64,000 nucleotides of DNA from an uncultured bacterium (GTDB lineage Bacteria > Bacillota > Clostridia > Oscillospirales > Ruminococcaceae). Under the pieces are notes generated by a model, which had not been told where the DNA came from, did no database searches, and was given only the letters and a program-made list of their open reading frames with translations. This document shows positions 53,609-60,974 of the stretch, piece by piece (the stretch's first letter is position 1; every line of letters begins with the position of its first letter). Both the position numbers and the translations under genes were made by a program. The stretch spans positions 20,256 through 84,255 of the forward strand of contig CAJMLV010000007.1 of assembly GCA_905214345.1 (NCBI GenBank), written 5' to 3'.

Positions 53609-54574
53609 TCAGCCCTTGACAGCGCCGATGGTCAGACCGGAAATGAAGTATTTCTGGAAGAAGGGATAGGCGCAGGCAATGGGGATGACGATGACCACCG
53701 CGATGGCCATGCGGACGGATTCCGAAGGCATGGAGTTGCGGTACTGCTGCAGGCTCAGACCGGCAGAGGGGTTGTTGGCGATGTAGTCCAGGTTCTTCAT
53801 CATGTTGTTCAGCAGAGCCTGCAGGCTGACCAGGTTGTTCTTGGAGATGTACAGGCTGGACTGGAACCAGTCGTTCCAGTAGCCGAAGGTGAGGAACAGG
53901 CCGATGGTGGCGAACACAGGCTTGGAGATGGGCACCACGATGCGGCTGAAGATGGTCAGCTGGGAAGCACCGTCGATCTTGGCCGATTCAATGATGGAAT
54001 CGGGGATGGTGGTGCGGAAGAAGGTCTTGGAGATGATGACGTTGAAGCTGGACACCGCCAGGGGCAGGATCAGGCACCAGATGGTGTCGTTGAGGTGCAG
54101 CAGGTTGGCCACCACCACGTAGTTGGCGATCATGCCGCCGTTGAAGATCATGGGGATGAATACCACCCAGTTGAAGAAGTTGCGCAGGCGGTACTGCGGG
54201 CGGGAGAGCACGTAGCCCATGGTGGTGGTGAGCAGAACACCCAGGACGGTGCCCACCACGGTGACCAGGATGGAGATGAACAGGGCGTGGGCGATGGTGC
54301 CGCGCTCGTTCCACAGGAACATGTAGGCGCTGGAGGAGAAGGTCTCGGGGATGAGGGCGTAGCCGTTCAGACGGATGGATTCCTCCGAACTGACCGAGAT
54401 CATCACCACGTAAGCCACGGGGAAGAGGCAGATGAAGGAAAGCACAACGAACAGGGCGTTGAACAGGGCGTTGGTGGCCGGTTTGATCTGGTTGAGGCGG
54501 AATGCAGACTTGGCTTCCTCCCGTTCCAGGGCTTTTTCGGCCTTGCGGGCTTCCCGCTTTTCGGAAATGGTCAT
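53609..54574 (-). CDS. carbohydrate ABC transporter permease (LplC/YtcP type)
   Basis: A 321-residue permease with a charged N-terminus (EKREARKAEKALEREEAK) and six helices. The EAA loop is DSIIESAKIDGASQLTIFSR, and the C-terminus GLTIGAVKG is typical of the LplC branch. The start at 54574 has AGGAGG at ideal distance; the frame is open to 54616. It lies 20 bases after the other permease gene, so it is in one operon. Confidence 0.93.
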   Translation of the reverse strand: MTISEKREARKAEKALEREEAKSAFRLNQIKPATNALFNALFVVLSFICLFPVAYVVMISVSSEESIRLNGYALIPETFSSSAYMFLWNERGTIAHALFISILVTVVGTVLGVLLTTTMGYVLSRPQYRLRNFFNWVVFIPMIFNGGMIANYVVVANLLHLNDTIWCLILPLAVSSFNVIISKTFFRTTIPDSIIESAKIDGASQLTIFSRIVVPISKPVFATIGLFLTFGYWNDWFQSSLYISKNNLVSLQALLNNMMKNLDYIANNPSAGLSLQQYRNSMPSESVRMAIAVVIVIPIACAYPFFQKYFISGLTIGAVKG

Positions 54575-54593
54575 GTTGTTCCTCCTTCCTTTC

Positions 54594-55565
54594 TCAGATG
54601 ATGGCGCTGTCTTCATCGATCTTGGAAACGATGAAGTTGGTGACCAGGATGGTGACGCAGCAGCACGCCGCCTGGAACAGGCCGGCGGCCGCGGTCTGGC
54701 CGACGCTGACCTGGCTCTGGATGGCCTGGAAGATGTAGGTATCGAAGGTGCTGGCCACGTTGTACAGGGAGTTGGGCACGCCCTGGGTGACCTGCCAGAA
54801 CAGACCGAAGTCGGAATAGAAGATCTTGCCGATGTTCAGGATGAACATCATGATGATCATGGGCTTGATGGAGGGGATGGTGATGAACTTGGCCTGCTGC
54901 CACTTGGTGGCGCCGTCCAGGATGGCGGCTTCGTACAGAGTGGCGTCGATGCCGGTGATGCTGGCCAGATAAACGACCATGTTGTAGCCCATGGACTTCC
55001 AGGTGGACATGAAGGTCAGGATGAAGGGCCAGTAGCTGGGCTGGGAGTACCACATGACCTTGTCGCCGCCGAAGAACTGGATGATGTTGTTGGCCAGGCC
55101 CTTGTCAGGGTTCAGGAAGGCGTAGACGAAGTAGCTGACCACGACCCAGGACATGAAGTAGGGGAAGAACATCATGGTCTGGTAGCACTTGGAGGCGAAT
55201 TTGGAGTACAGCTGGTTGATGATGATGGCCAGGGTGACCGGGATCACCAGGTTGATGACGATGAACACCAGGTTGTACAGCAAGGTGTTGCGCAAAAGCA
55301 TCCCGAAGGTGTTGCTGGACAAAAAGAAGTTGAAGTTCTTGAACCCGCACCACTCGCTCTGGAACAGGCTGACCAGGAAGCCCTTGCCCGGAACCAGCTT
55401 GAAATCCTTGAACGAGATGATCAGGCCGAACATGGGCAGATAGCAGAATACCGCAAACCAGATGGTGGCCGGCAGGCCCAGCAGAGTCAGCTCTGTGTCG
55501 TCCCGCGACCAGTGACCGCGCTTCGGCTTCAGCTGTTTGCCGGTCGTCGGCTTATCCTTTTTCAT
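54594..55565 (-). CDS. carbohydrate ABC transporter permease (LplB/YteP type)
   Basis: A 323-residue permease with six helices. An N-terminal CYLPMFGLIISFKDFKLVPG is the hallmark of the LplB group, and its EAA loop is YEAAILDGATKWQQAKFITIPS. It is the first gene of the operon, with AAAGGAG before the ATG, under the promoter at 55661-55689 and apparently under control of the divergent LacI protein. Confidence 0.93.
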   Translation of the reverse strand: MKKDKPTTGKQLKPKRGHWSRDDTELTLLGLPATIWFAVFCYLPMFGLIISFKDFKLVPGKGFLVSLFQSEWCGFKNFNFFLSSNTFGMLLRNTLLYNLVFIVINLVIPVTLAIIINQLYSKFASKCYQTMMFFPYFMSWVVVSYFVYAFLNPDKGLANNIIQFFGGDKVMWYSQPSYWPFILTFMSTWKSMGYNMVVYLASITGIDATLYEAAILDGATKWQQAKFITIPSIKPMIIMMFILNIGKIFYSDFGLFWQVTQGVPNSLYNVASTFDTYIFQAIQSQVSVGQTAAAGLFQAACCCVTILVTNFIVSKIDEDSAII

Positions 55566-55601
55566 ACGATTCGCTCCTTTCGACCGTTTGTGCGGCAGTA
55601 T

Positions 55602-55668
55602 GTTAACTCCCCCTTAACGTTGTTAACATTTTTATCCGCACGTTTTCATTTGTTAGCTTAATATTAAC
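55602..55668. promoter_or_regulatory. TTAAC-type operator cluster before the Lpl transporter operon
   Basis: GTTAAC at 55602-55607, TTAACGTTGTTAACAT at 55614-55629 and a looser TTAGCTTAATATTAAC at 55653-55668. The last overlaps the -10 of the minus-strand promoter, and the first two lie just downstream of it. A closely related TTAACTTTTGTTAACAT lies on the regulator's side at 55794-55810. Probable binding sites of the divergent LacI-family protein. Confidence 0.55.
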
Positions 55669-55689
55669 TACTTTTCGTACCAGTGTCAA
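55661..55689 (-). promoter_or_regulatory. promoter of the Lpl-type transporter operon
   Basis: On the minus strand a perfect TTGACA (55689-55684), a 17-bp spacer and TAATAT (55666-55661), about 95 bases before the first permease gene. The 316-base divergent region 55566-55881 is strongly AT-rich and holds no gene. Confidence 0.8.
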
Positions 55690-55793
55690 CCGTCAAACCG
55701 CACAAATTTCCGAACGATTTGTTGTGCCTGTCATTTTTTTGTAGCTTTTCCACATTGTTTTATTTGTTTTGCCAAAATGAGCAAATTTAACCA

Positions 55794-55810
55794 TTAACTT
55801 TTGTTAACAT
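55794..55810. promoter_or_regulatory. TTAACTTTTGTTAACAT operator near the lacI-type promoter
   Basis: An imperfect palindrome ending five bases before the regulator's -35. It matches the site at 55614-55629 except for one extra spacer base, suggesting autoregulation together with control of the transporter operon. Confidence 0.5.
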
Positions 55811-55815
55811 GTATA

Positions 55816-55844
55816 TTGTCAATTTCCCCGGGGCGCGGTATAAT
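55816..55844 (+). promoter_or_regulatory. promoter of the LacI-family regulator
   Basis: TTGTCA (55816-55821), a 17-bp spacer and a perfect TATAAT (55839-55844), 37 bases before the ATG. Confidence 0.85.
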
Positions 55845-55881
55845 AAAACCAATCTAGACCATTCAAACGGAGTGTACCATC

Positions 55882-56904
55882 ATGAGTAAACCCACCATGC
55901 AGGACATCGCGGACGCCCTGTCCACCTCCCGCATCTCGGTCTGGAAGGCGCTGAACAACCGTCCCGGCGTGTCGGACGCGCTGCGGCGCCAGATCCAGGC
56001 CAAAGCCGAAGAAATGGGCTATTTTCAGTCTCCGCGGCAGCTGGCGCCCGCCCCGGAACCCACCCACAACCGCAGTGTGGCGGTGGTGGTCTGCCGGCCG
56101 GAATCCTCCCTGTTCTGGATGCAGATCATCCACCAGATCGCCAAGGATCTTTCCGCCCAGGGCGTTAACCTGATGTATACTTATTTGCCTACCTCTTATA
56201 AAGAAGGTTACATCCTGCCCTCCAATCTCACCGACGGCTCGGTAGAAGGAATGATTGTTCTGAATGTTTATTCACCGCCCATCCTGCAGCTGCTGGCGGA
56301 TCTTCCTTTGCCGAAAGTTTACCTGGATACCATCCCCACCCTGCCCTTCTCCCGTTTACACGGGGACATTTTGCTGATCGAGGGCCGGGACCTGGTGCGT
56401 CAGATCACCGGCCGCCTGCTGGACAAGGGCCACACCCGGCTGGGTTTTCTGGGGGATGTGCAGTACGCCCAGACCAACACCGACCGTTACCGGGGGTTCC
56501 TGGACGCCTTTGCGGAGCGGGGCCTGACCCCCGACCCCACCCTTTCCCTCACCGGACCGCTGGGCCTGCGCACCCATTACGAGGAGATCAGTTATTTCCT
56601 GGAGCACCTCAAGACCCGGCCGGACGGCTTCGTCTGCGTCAGCGACTACATTGCCCACTTCATCCAGCGCTATTACGAGGAAAAAGGCACCGGCCCGGAA
56701 AACCGGGTGGCCCTGACCGGCTTTGACAACAACGCCGAGTACCTGAACGTGGCGGAACAGATCACCACCGTGGACGTACAACCCAAGACCCTGGGCGCCC
56801 GGCTGGCCTCCAAGATCCTGTTTGCCATCGAGCATCCCGGTCTGGCCCAGGAGGTCAGTTATGTGACCTCCAACATCCTGTACCGGGGCCTGCTGGCCGA
56901 ATAA
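55882..56904 (+). CDS. LacI-family transcriptional regulator
   Basis: A 340-residue repressor. The N-terminal helix-turn-helix (TMQDIADALSTSRISVWKALN, with a hinge near KAEEMGYF) binds the operator, and the periplasmic-binding-protein-like core (about 65-335) binds a sugar effector (DRYRGFLDAFAERGL, VALTGFDNNAEYLN). The position of hinge and effector fold is normal for the family. It is divergent from the Lpl transporter and glycosidase genes, and TTAAC-type palindromes flank both promoters. A TATAAT promoter precedes it and a strong terminator follows. Confidence 0.93.
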   Translation: MSKPTMQDIADALSTSRISVWKALNNRPGVSDALRRQIQAKAEEMGYFQSPRQLAPAPEPTHNRSVAVVVCRPESSLFWMQIIHQIAKDLSAQGVNLMYTYLPTSYKEGYILPSNLTDGSVEGMIVLNVYSPPILQLLADLPLPKVYLDTIPTLPFSRLHGDILLIEGRDLVRQITGRLLDKGHTRLGFLGDVQYAQTNTDRYRGFLDAFAERGLTPDPTLSLTGPLGLRTHYEEISYFLEHLKTRPDGFVCVSDYIAHFIQRYYEEKGTGPENRVALTGFDNNAEYLNVAEQITTVDVQPKTLGARLASKILFAIEHPGLAQEVSYVTSNILYRGLLAE

Positions 56905-56922
56905 CCCCGCCAATATGCAAAA

Positions 56923-56963
56923 ACCGCCCCCGTCCGGGCTGAACCGGACGGGGGCGGTGTGTT
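56923..56963. terminator. bidirectional terminator between the LacI-type and GntR-type genes
   Basis: A perfect 15-bp stem (56923-56937 with 56944-56958) ends in GTGTTTT on the plus strand and TTTTTGC on the minus strand, serving both convergent genes. Confidence 0.85.
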
Positions 56964-56974
56964 TTCGGGCAGCA

Positions 56975-57697
56975 TCAGCGGCGCACTTCGATGAGAAAGC
57001 GGCTGCTGGCGGCGGGATAATAGCTTTCGGTATACTCGATGGGCCGGTCGTTGGCCATCCGCCCCACCGAGGTGATGTAGACGGCGGGCTCAAAGGGGCC
57101 CAGGCAGAGCCCGGCCGCCACTTCCGGGGGCGGCGGGACCACTTCCAGCTTACGGCTGGCCCGGCGCACGTCCAGGCCGCGGTCGGCCAGCACCCCGTAA
57201 AAGGAAAGGTCGGTAAAATCCAGCTGCGCCATATCGGGGAAATACTTGCAGGGCACATACAGGGTGGTGTACACCACCGGGGCGTCGTTGTTGCAGCCTT
57301 CCAGATGGCGCAGCCGCACCAGGCGGGTGACCCTGGCCCCCGCGGGCAGTTCCAGGGCGGCGCAGACCTCCTCCGGGGCACGGATGACCCCGATCTCCAG
57401 CACTTTGGTGCGGACGGTGTGGTGGTTGCGCTCGCTTTCGGCCCGGTAACCGGTGATGAAGCTGGTGGATTCGTGGGTGACCTTGGGCTGGGTCACAAAG
57501 GTGCCCCGGCCCTTGACCCGGGAGAGAACGCCTTCCCGTGTGAGGGTATCCAGCGCCTGGCGCAGGGTGGGGCGGCTGACCCCCAGCAGGGCACAGAGTT
57601 CCTTTTCGGTGGGGATGCGGCTGCCCAGGGCATACTCCCCCGACTGGATACGGGCGCGGATGTACTCCGCCGCCTGCTCATGCAGAGATTTCGCCAT
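56975..57697 (-). CDS. GntR-family regulator with UTRA domain (HutC subfamily)
   Basis: A 240-residue repressor. The N-terminal winged helix (about 8-72) contains IPTEKELCALLGVSRPTLRQALDTL and the wing RVKGRGTFV. The UTRA effector domain follows (about 90-235: VTRLVRLRHLEG, PVVYTTLYVPCKYFPD, IEYTESYYPA). HutC-type regulators usually respond to phosphosugars or amino-sugar phosphates. It lies downstream of manA on the same strand but has its own promoter. A 22-bp palindrome in the manA/ROK divergent region is a probable target. The start has AAGGAGG. Confidence 0.9.
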   Translation of the reverse strand: MAKSLHEQAAEYIRARIQSGEYALGSRIPTEKELCALLGVSRPTLRQALDTLTREGVLSRVKGRGTFVTQPKVTHESTSFITGYRAESERNHHTVRTKVLEIGVIRAPEEVCAALELPAGARVTRLVRLRHLEGCNNDAPVVYTTLYVPCKYFPDMAQLDFTDLSFYGVLADRGLDVRRASRKLEVVPPPPEVAAGLCLGPFEPAVYITSVGRMANDRPIEYTESYYPAASSRFLIEVRR

Positions 57698-57729
57698 GGT
57701 CAGCCTCCTTCCCGCCGTTGTTTTGTTTC

Positions 57730-57759
57730 AGTATACCAGAGCCGGTCCAAAAAAGGCAA
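57730..57759 (-). promoter_or_regulatory. promoter of the GntR-family gene
   Basis: On the minus strand TTGCCT (57759-57754), an 18-bp spacer and TATACT (57735-57730), preceded by TGG as an extended -10. It starts just inside the tail of manA. Confidence 0.6.
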
Positions 57760-57761
57760 GG

Positions 57762-59507
57762 TCAGGTGCGCACGCCGGCCACGATGACCTTCACCTCGCC
57801 GCCGTCTACCGACTCGATGGCATAGGCGCCCGCATCCTGGGGCAGGATGCAGGTTTCGGCATAGTGCAGCTCAAAGGGCGCAAAGGCGCCGTCGGGGCTG
57901 GTGATGCGGGCACGGGCGCCGTCCACCAGGTTCATCACATGAACGCTGCCGTTGCGCTCCACCGGCATGCGGCCGGTGGTGGTATAGCGGATGGTGTCGA
58001 TGAACTCCCGCCGATGCAGGCCGGTGCGCTCCACCAGGCCGTTTTCGTCCTGACGCAGCACCCGGGTCTGGCCCACCAGATTCTCGTGGACCCACCGGGT
58101 GTTGCGGTCAAACTGGATGTTGGCCATGCCGTGGTCGATGTGGATGGGGCGGGGTTTGCCGTCCAGATCCAGGCGGCCCCAGTCCCACAGCTTGAAGGTG
58201 AAGATATAGGGGGTGGCGCTGATCTCCAGCACCATGGTGTTGGCGCCGGAACAGTGGGTGGTGCCCGCCGGGATGAGCACATGGTCGTGCTTTTTCACCG
58301 GGATGTTGTTGATGTACTTTTCCGCCGGGAAGGGCGCTTCCCCGGCCTGGGCCCGGCGCAGGTCGGCTTCCATGGCGGCGGGGTCCACGTTGTCCTTCAC
58401 GCCCAGCCACACCGAGGCATCTTCCCCGGCGTCCAGGATGTAGTAGCTTTCGTCCTGGGTATAGCGCATGTTGAAGGTATTCTGGATGTACTCGGTGAGG
58501 GGGTGCACCTGCAGGGACAGGTTCTGGCCGCCCACCGTGTCCAGCATGTCGAAGCGGATGGGGAACTCCTTGCCGAAGCGGGCGTGGACGCCGTCGCCCA
58601 GCAGGGCACGGGGCTGCTGCAGCACCAGGTTCAGGGCCGGGGTCTGGATGAGCGCGCCGCCGAAATCCAGCAGCAGGCTGTTCTCTTCGGGCACGCCGTC
58701 AAAGCTCCAGGCATAGTTGCTGCCGTTTTCCGGCAGTTCGAAGTGATCCTTCATCCAGTGGCCGCCCCACACGCCCGGGTCAAAGTAGGGCACCATGCGG
58801 AAGGGACGGCGGGCGGTCTGGTGCAGAGCTTCCCGGTAGGAAGGGCCGTCCACCATGGCGGGTTCGCCCTCGGTGGTCATGTCCAGATAGAAGTCCATGG
58901 TGTTGAGCAGGTGGTCTTTTTCCCGGTCGGCCCAGCGCCATTCCGCAAAAAAGCCCCGCTTGTACTTTTTCAGCTTGGGCAGGTCGGTCTGGGCGGTGCG
59001 CCAGTTGGTCATGCCGCGGCGGTAGCGCAGCTGGATCTCCCAACGGGTGATGTCCGCCATCACCTGCACGTCGCCGGGATGGACCAGGCAGGCTCCCACG
59101 CCGTAGACCAGCACGGTGCCTTCGGCGGCTTCGATGCGGCGGCGGGCTTCTTCGATCTTGTCCGCATAGAAGAAATCCTTCAGCCGCCGCACCGTCATGA
59201 TGCCGAAGACGGGATCGTCGGGCAGCAGGTCGGCTTCCAGGGCGGCGTCCAGCTTTTCCGGCTCAAAGGCCAGGTCGTCGCTGTGGATGACCAGGTCCGG
59301 GTGCAGGGATTCCAGCCCTGCCAGCAGTTCTTCCTGATCCACGCCGGGGTAACATTCCACGCAGAGCACCTTTTTGCCCTGCATCGCCTGACCCAGGGCC
59401 GCCGCAATGGCGGAAAAGCCCTGGCTGACCCGGGCATCGGGGCAGTTGACCTCGATGCGGGGATAGATCACATACCGTCCGGGATTTGCTTCTTTCACTT
59501 GGGACAT
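57762..59507 (-). CDS. manA: class I mannose-6-phosphate isomerase with extra N-terminal domain
   Basis: A 581-residue two-domain protein. Residues from about 240 onward form the cupin isomerase that converts mannose-6-phosphate to fructose-6-phosphate. They include the zinc ligands in LSLQVHPLTEY, a glutamate in the YTQDESYYIL region, and HDHVLIPAGTTHCSGAN. The first 230 residues are not part of a normal ManA (about 310-390 residues). They have an alpha/beta pattern (KVLCVECYPGV, PDLVIHSDDLAF, GTVLVYGVGACLV) recalling a uridine-kinase-like fold without a Walker A loop. The partner genes are a divergent ROK kinase and a GntR regulator, consistent with mannose use. Confidence 0.88.
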   Translation of the reverse strand: MSQVKEANPGRYVIYPRIEVNCPDARVSQGFSAIAAALGQAMQGKKVLCVECYPGVDQEELLAGLESLHPDLVIHSDDLAFEPEKLDAALEADLLPDDPVFGIMTVRRLKDFFYADKIEEARRRIEAAEGTVLVYGVGACLVHPGDVQVMADITRWEIQLRYRRGMTNWRTAQTDLPKLKKYKRGFFAEWRWADREKDHLLNTMDFYLDMTTEGEPAMVDGPSYREALHQTARRPFRMVPYFDPGVWGGHWMKDHFELPENGSNYAWSFDGVPEENSLLLDFGGALIQTPALNLVLQQPRALLGDGVHARFGKEFPIRFDMLDTVGGQNLSLQVHPLTEYIQNTFNMRYTQDESYYILDAGEDASVWLGVKDNVDPAAMEADLRRAQAGEAPFPAEKYINNIPVKKHDHVLIPAGTTHCSGANTMVLEISATPYIFTFKLWDWGRLDLDGKPRPIHIDHGMANIQFDRNTRWVHENLVGQTRVLRQDENGLVERTGLHRREFIDTIRYTTTGRMPVERNGSVHVMNLVDGARARITSPDGAFAPFELHYAETCILPQDAGAYAIESVDGGEVKVIVAGVRT

Positions 59508-59542
59508 GACAGAACCAGCCTCCTTGCCGTTGTTGTACTTAC

Positions 59543-59571
59543 AGCATAGGGGACGGCAGCGTATTTGTCAA
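59543..59571 (-). promoter_or_regulatory. promoter of manA
   Basis: On the minus strand a perfect TTGACA (59571-59566), a 17-bp spacer and TATGCT (59548-59543), about 35 bases before the manA start. Confidence 0.8.
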
Positions 59572-59601
59572 TACATATTCAAAACATTTCGTCATTTCTG
59601 C

Positions 59602-59623
59602 AATATATGTATTTACATATATT
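59602..59623. promoter_or_regulatory. 22-bp perfect palindrome, probable GntR/UTRA operator
   Basis: AATATATGTA (59602-59611) and TACATATATT (59614-59623) are exact complements around a TT centre. It covers the -35 of the ROK promoter. A half-site ATACATATT occurs at 59571-59579, beside the manA -35. The size and A/T flanks fit HutC-subfamily operators. Confidence 0.65.
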
Positions 59624-59640
59624 CCGGCGTCTGGTATACT
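59612..59640 (+). promoter_or_regulatory. promoter of the ROK kinase gene
   Basis: TTTACA (59612-59617), a 17-bp spacer and TATACT (59635-59640) with an upstream TGG forming an extended -10. The -35 is inside the palindrome at 59602-59623. Confidence 0.75.
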
Positions 59641-59675
59641 GGGGCTGACAAATCCAACCGAAAGAAGGCATTGTG

Positions 59676-60557
59676 ATGGCTGCACCTCTGCTTTGTCTGG
59701 ACGTGGGCGGCACCGAACTGAAGGGCGCCCCGGTGGACCGCGGCACCCTGCTGGCGCCCCTGCGGCATTTTCCCGCCCGGTCGGGGGAGGACCGGGACAC
59801 CCTGCTGGACCATTTTGCCGCCGTGTTCCGGGAACTGGACGCCGCGGCAGGCCGCCCGCCGGTGCTGGGCGGACTGCGGCTGGCATTTCCCGGGCCTTTC
59901 GACTATGAAAAAGGCATCTGCCTGCTGCAGGGGCTGGACAAGTACGACGCCCTGTATGAAGTCGACCTGCGCCACGAGCTTTACGCCCGGCTTCGGGACC
60001 GGCTGGCGTCCCCGCAGGACATCCGCTTCATCAACGATGTGGCGGCTTTCGCCCTGGGGGAGATCCATTACGGCAGCGCCGCGGGCAGCGAACGGTCGGT
60101 ATCGGTGTGCATCGGCACCGGCTGCGGCAGCGCCTTCGGTCTGGGCAGCGCCCTGGCCCCCGAAGGCACCCCCAACGTCCCCGCCGGGGGTTACATCTAC
60201 CCCGCCCCCTTCCTGGACAGCTGCATCGACGACCATATCAGCAAGCGGGGTCTGATGGCCCTGTGCGCCCGGCGACTGGGCGAACCCCTGGAGGGGGCAG
60301 CCCTGGCCGCCCGCTGTGAGCAGGGGGACCCCGCCGCCCTGGCCTGCTTTGAGGAGTTCGGCACCCGTCTGGCGGACGCCCTGTCCCCTTTCCTGCAGGC
60401 GTACCGGCCCCAGTGTCTCTGCCTGGGCGGGCAGATCACCCGCAGTTTTGCCTTTTTCGGCGGGCCGCTGGCCAGGTGCTGCGCCGGGCTGGATGTTTCC
60501 CTGTATGTCACCGCCGACACCTCGGTGCGGGCGCTGCAGGGGCTTTGCACAATTTGA
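59676..60557 (+). CDS. ROK-family protein without the zinc motif (putative sugar kinase)
   Basis: A 293-residue ROK-fold protein starting at ATG 59676 behind AGAAGG (a GTG three bases earlier is possible). The phosphate loop LDVGGTELK and the NDVAAFALGE and IGTGCGSAFGLG segments are present. The cysteine-rich zinc motif CxCGxxGCxE of regular ROK kinases is missing; GGYIYPAPFLDSC stands in its place. A mannose or fructose kinase feeding ManA across the divergent promoter is the natural reading, but a sugar-binding role without kinase activity is possible. Confidence 0.8.
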   Translation: MAAPLLCLDVGGTELKGAPVDRGTLLAPLRHFPARSGEDRDTLLDHFAAVFRELDAAAGRPPVLGGLRLAFPGPFDYEKGICLLQGLDKYDALYEVDLRHELYARLRDRLASPQDIRFINDVAAFALGEIHYGSAAGSERSVSVCIGTGCGSAFGLGSALAPEGTPNVPAGGYIYPAPFLDSCIDDHISKRGLMALCARRLGEPLEGAALAARCEQGDPAALACFEEFGTRLADALSPFLQAYRPQCLCLGGQITRSFAFFGGPLARCCAGLDVSLYVTADTSVRALQGLCTI

Positions 60558-60565
60558 AAAAAAGC

Positions 60566-60594
60566 AGGACACCTCCGCCGGAATGGTGTATACT
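60566..60594 (+). promoter_or_regulatory. candidate promoter of the ABM-domain gene
   Basis: AGGACA (60566-60571), a 17-bp spacer and TATACT (60589-60594), 30 bases before the start. The -35 is poor. Confidence 0.45.
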
Positions 60595-60624
60595 GGAACC
60601 AAACAAAAAGGGAGGCGGTCCTGC

Positions 60625-60924
60625 ATGAACGAAACCATCACCATCCACATCTTTTATACCGGCCGCGACGGCAGCGCCCGGGAATTTGCCCGGGAGATGA
60701 CCGAGAGCGGTCTGGTGGACAAGATCCGCGCCGAGGAAGGCAACCTGGGCTACGCCTACTTCTTCCCCTCTGACGACCCCGAAACGGTACTGCTCATCGA
60801 CCGTTGGCGGGACCAGGCGGCCATTGACGCCCACCACAAATCCGAGATGATGTCCGCCATTGCCGAACTGCGCAAGAAGCACCACCTGAAAATGCGGGTG
60901 GAGCGCTTCCACAACGCCGACTGA
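60625..60924 (+). CDS. antibiotic-biosynthesis-monooxygenase (ABM) domain protein
   Basis: A 99-residue single-domain protein, start behind GGGAGG. The ferredoxin-like dimeric alpha/beta-barrel pattern is visible: ITIHIFYTGRDGSAREFAREM, then LGYAYFFPSDDPETVLLIDRW and QAAIDAHHKSEMM. Family members act as small monooxygenases, heme degraders or LsrG-like isomerases. The exact role here is unknown, and the neighbours do not define it. The gene has its own promoter and terminator. Confidence 0.82.
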   Translation: MNETITIHIFYTGRDGSAREFAREMTESGLVDKIRAEEGNLGYAYFFPSDDPETVLLIDRWRDQAAIDAHHKSEMMSAIAELRKKHHLKMRVERFHNAD

Positions 60925-60930
60925 ACGCAC

Positions 60931-60973
60931 AGAAGCCCCCGGAACTGCAGAAACGCAGTCCGGGGGCTTTTTG
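60931..60973. terminator. bidirectional terminator between the ABM gene and the AraC gene
   Basis: AAGCCCCCGG pairs with CCGGGGGCTT, with an inner CTGC/GCAG extension, followed by TTTTTG. The AraC stop codon abuts its right arm. Confidence 0.85.
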
Positions 60974-60974
60974 T

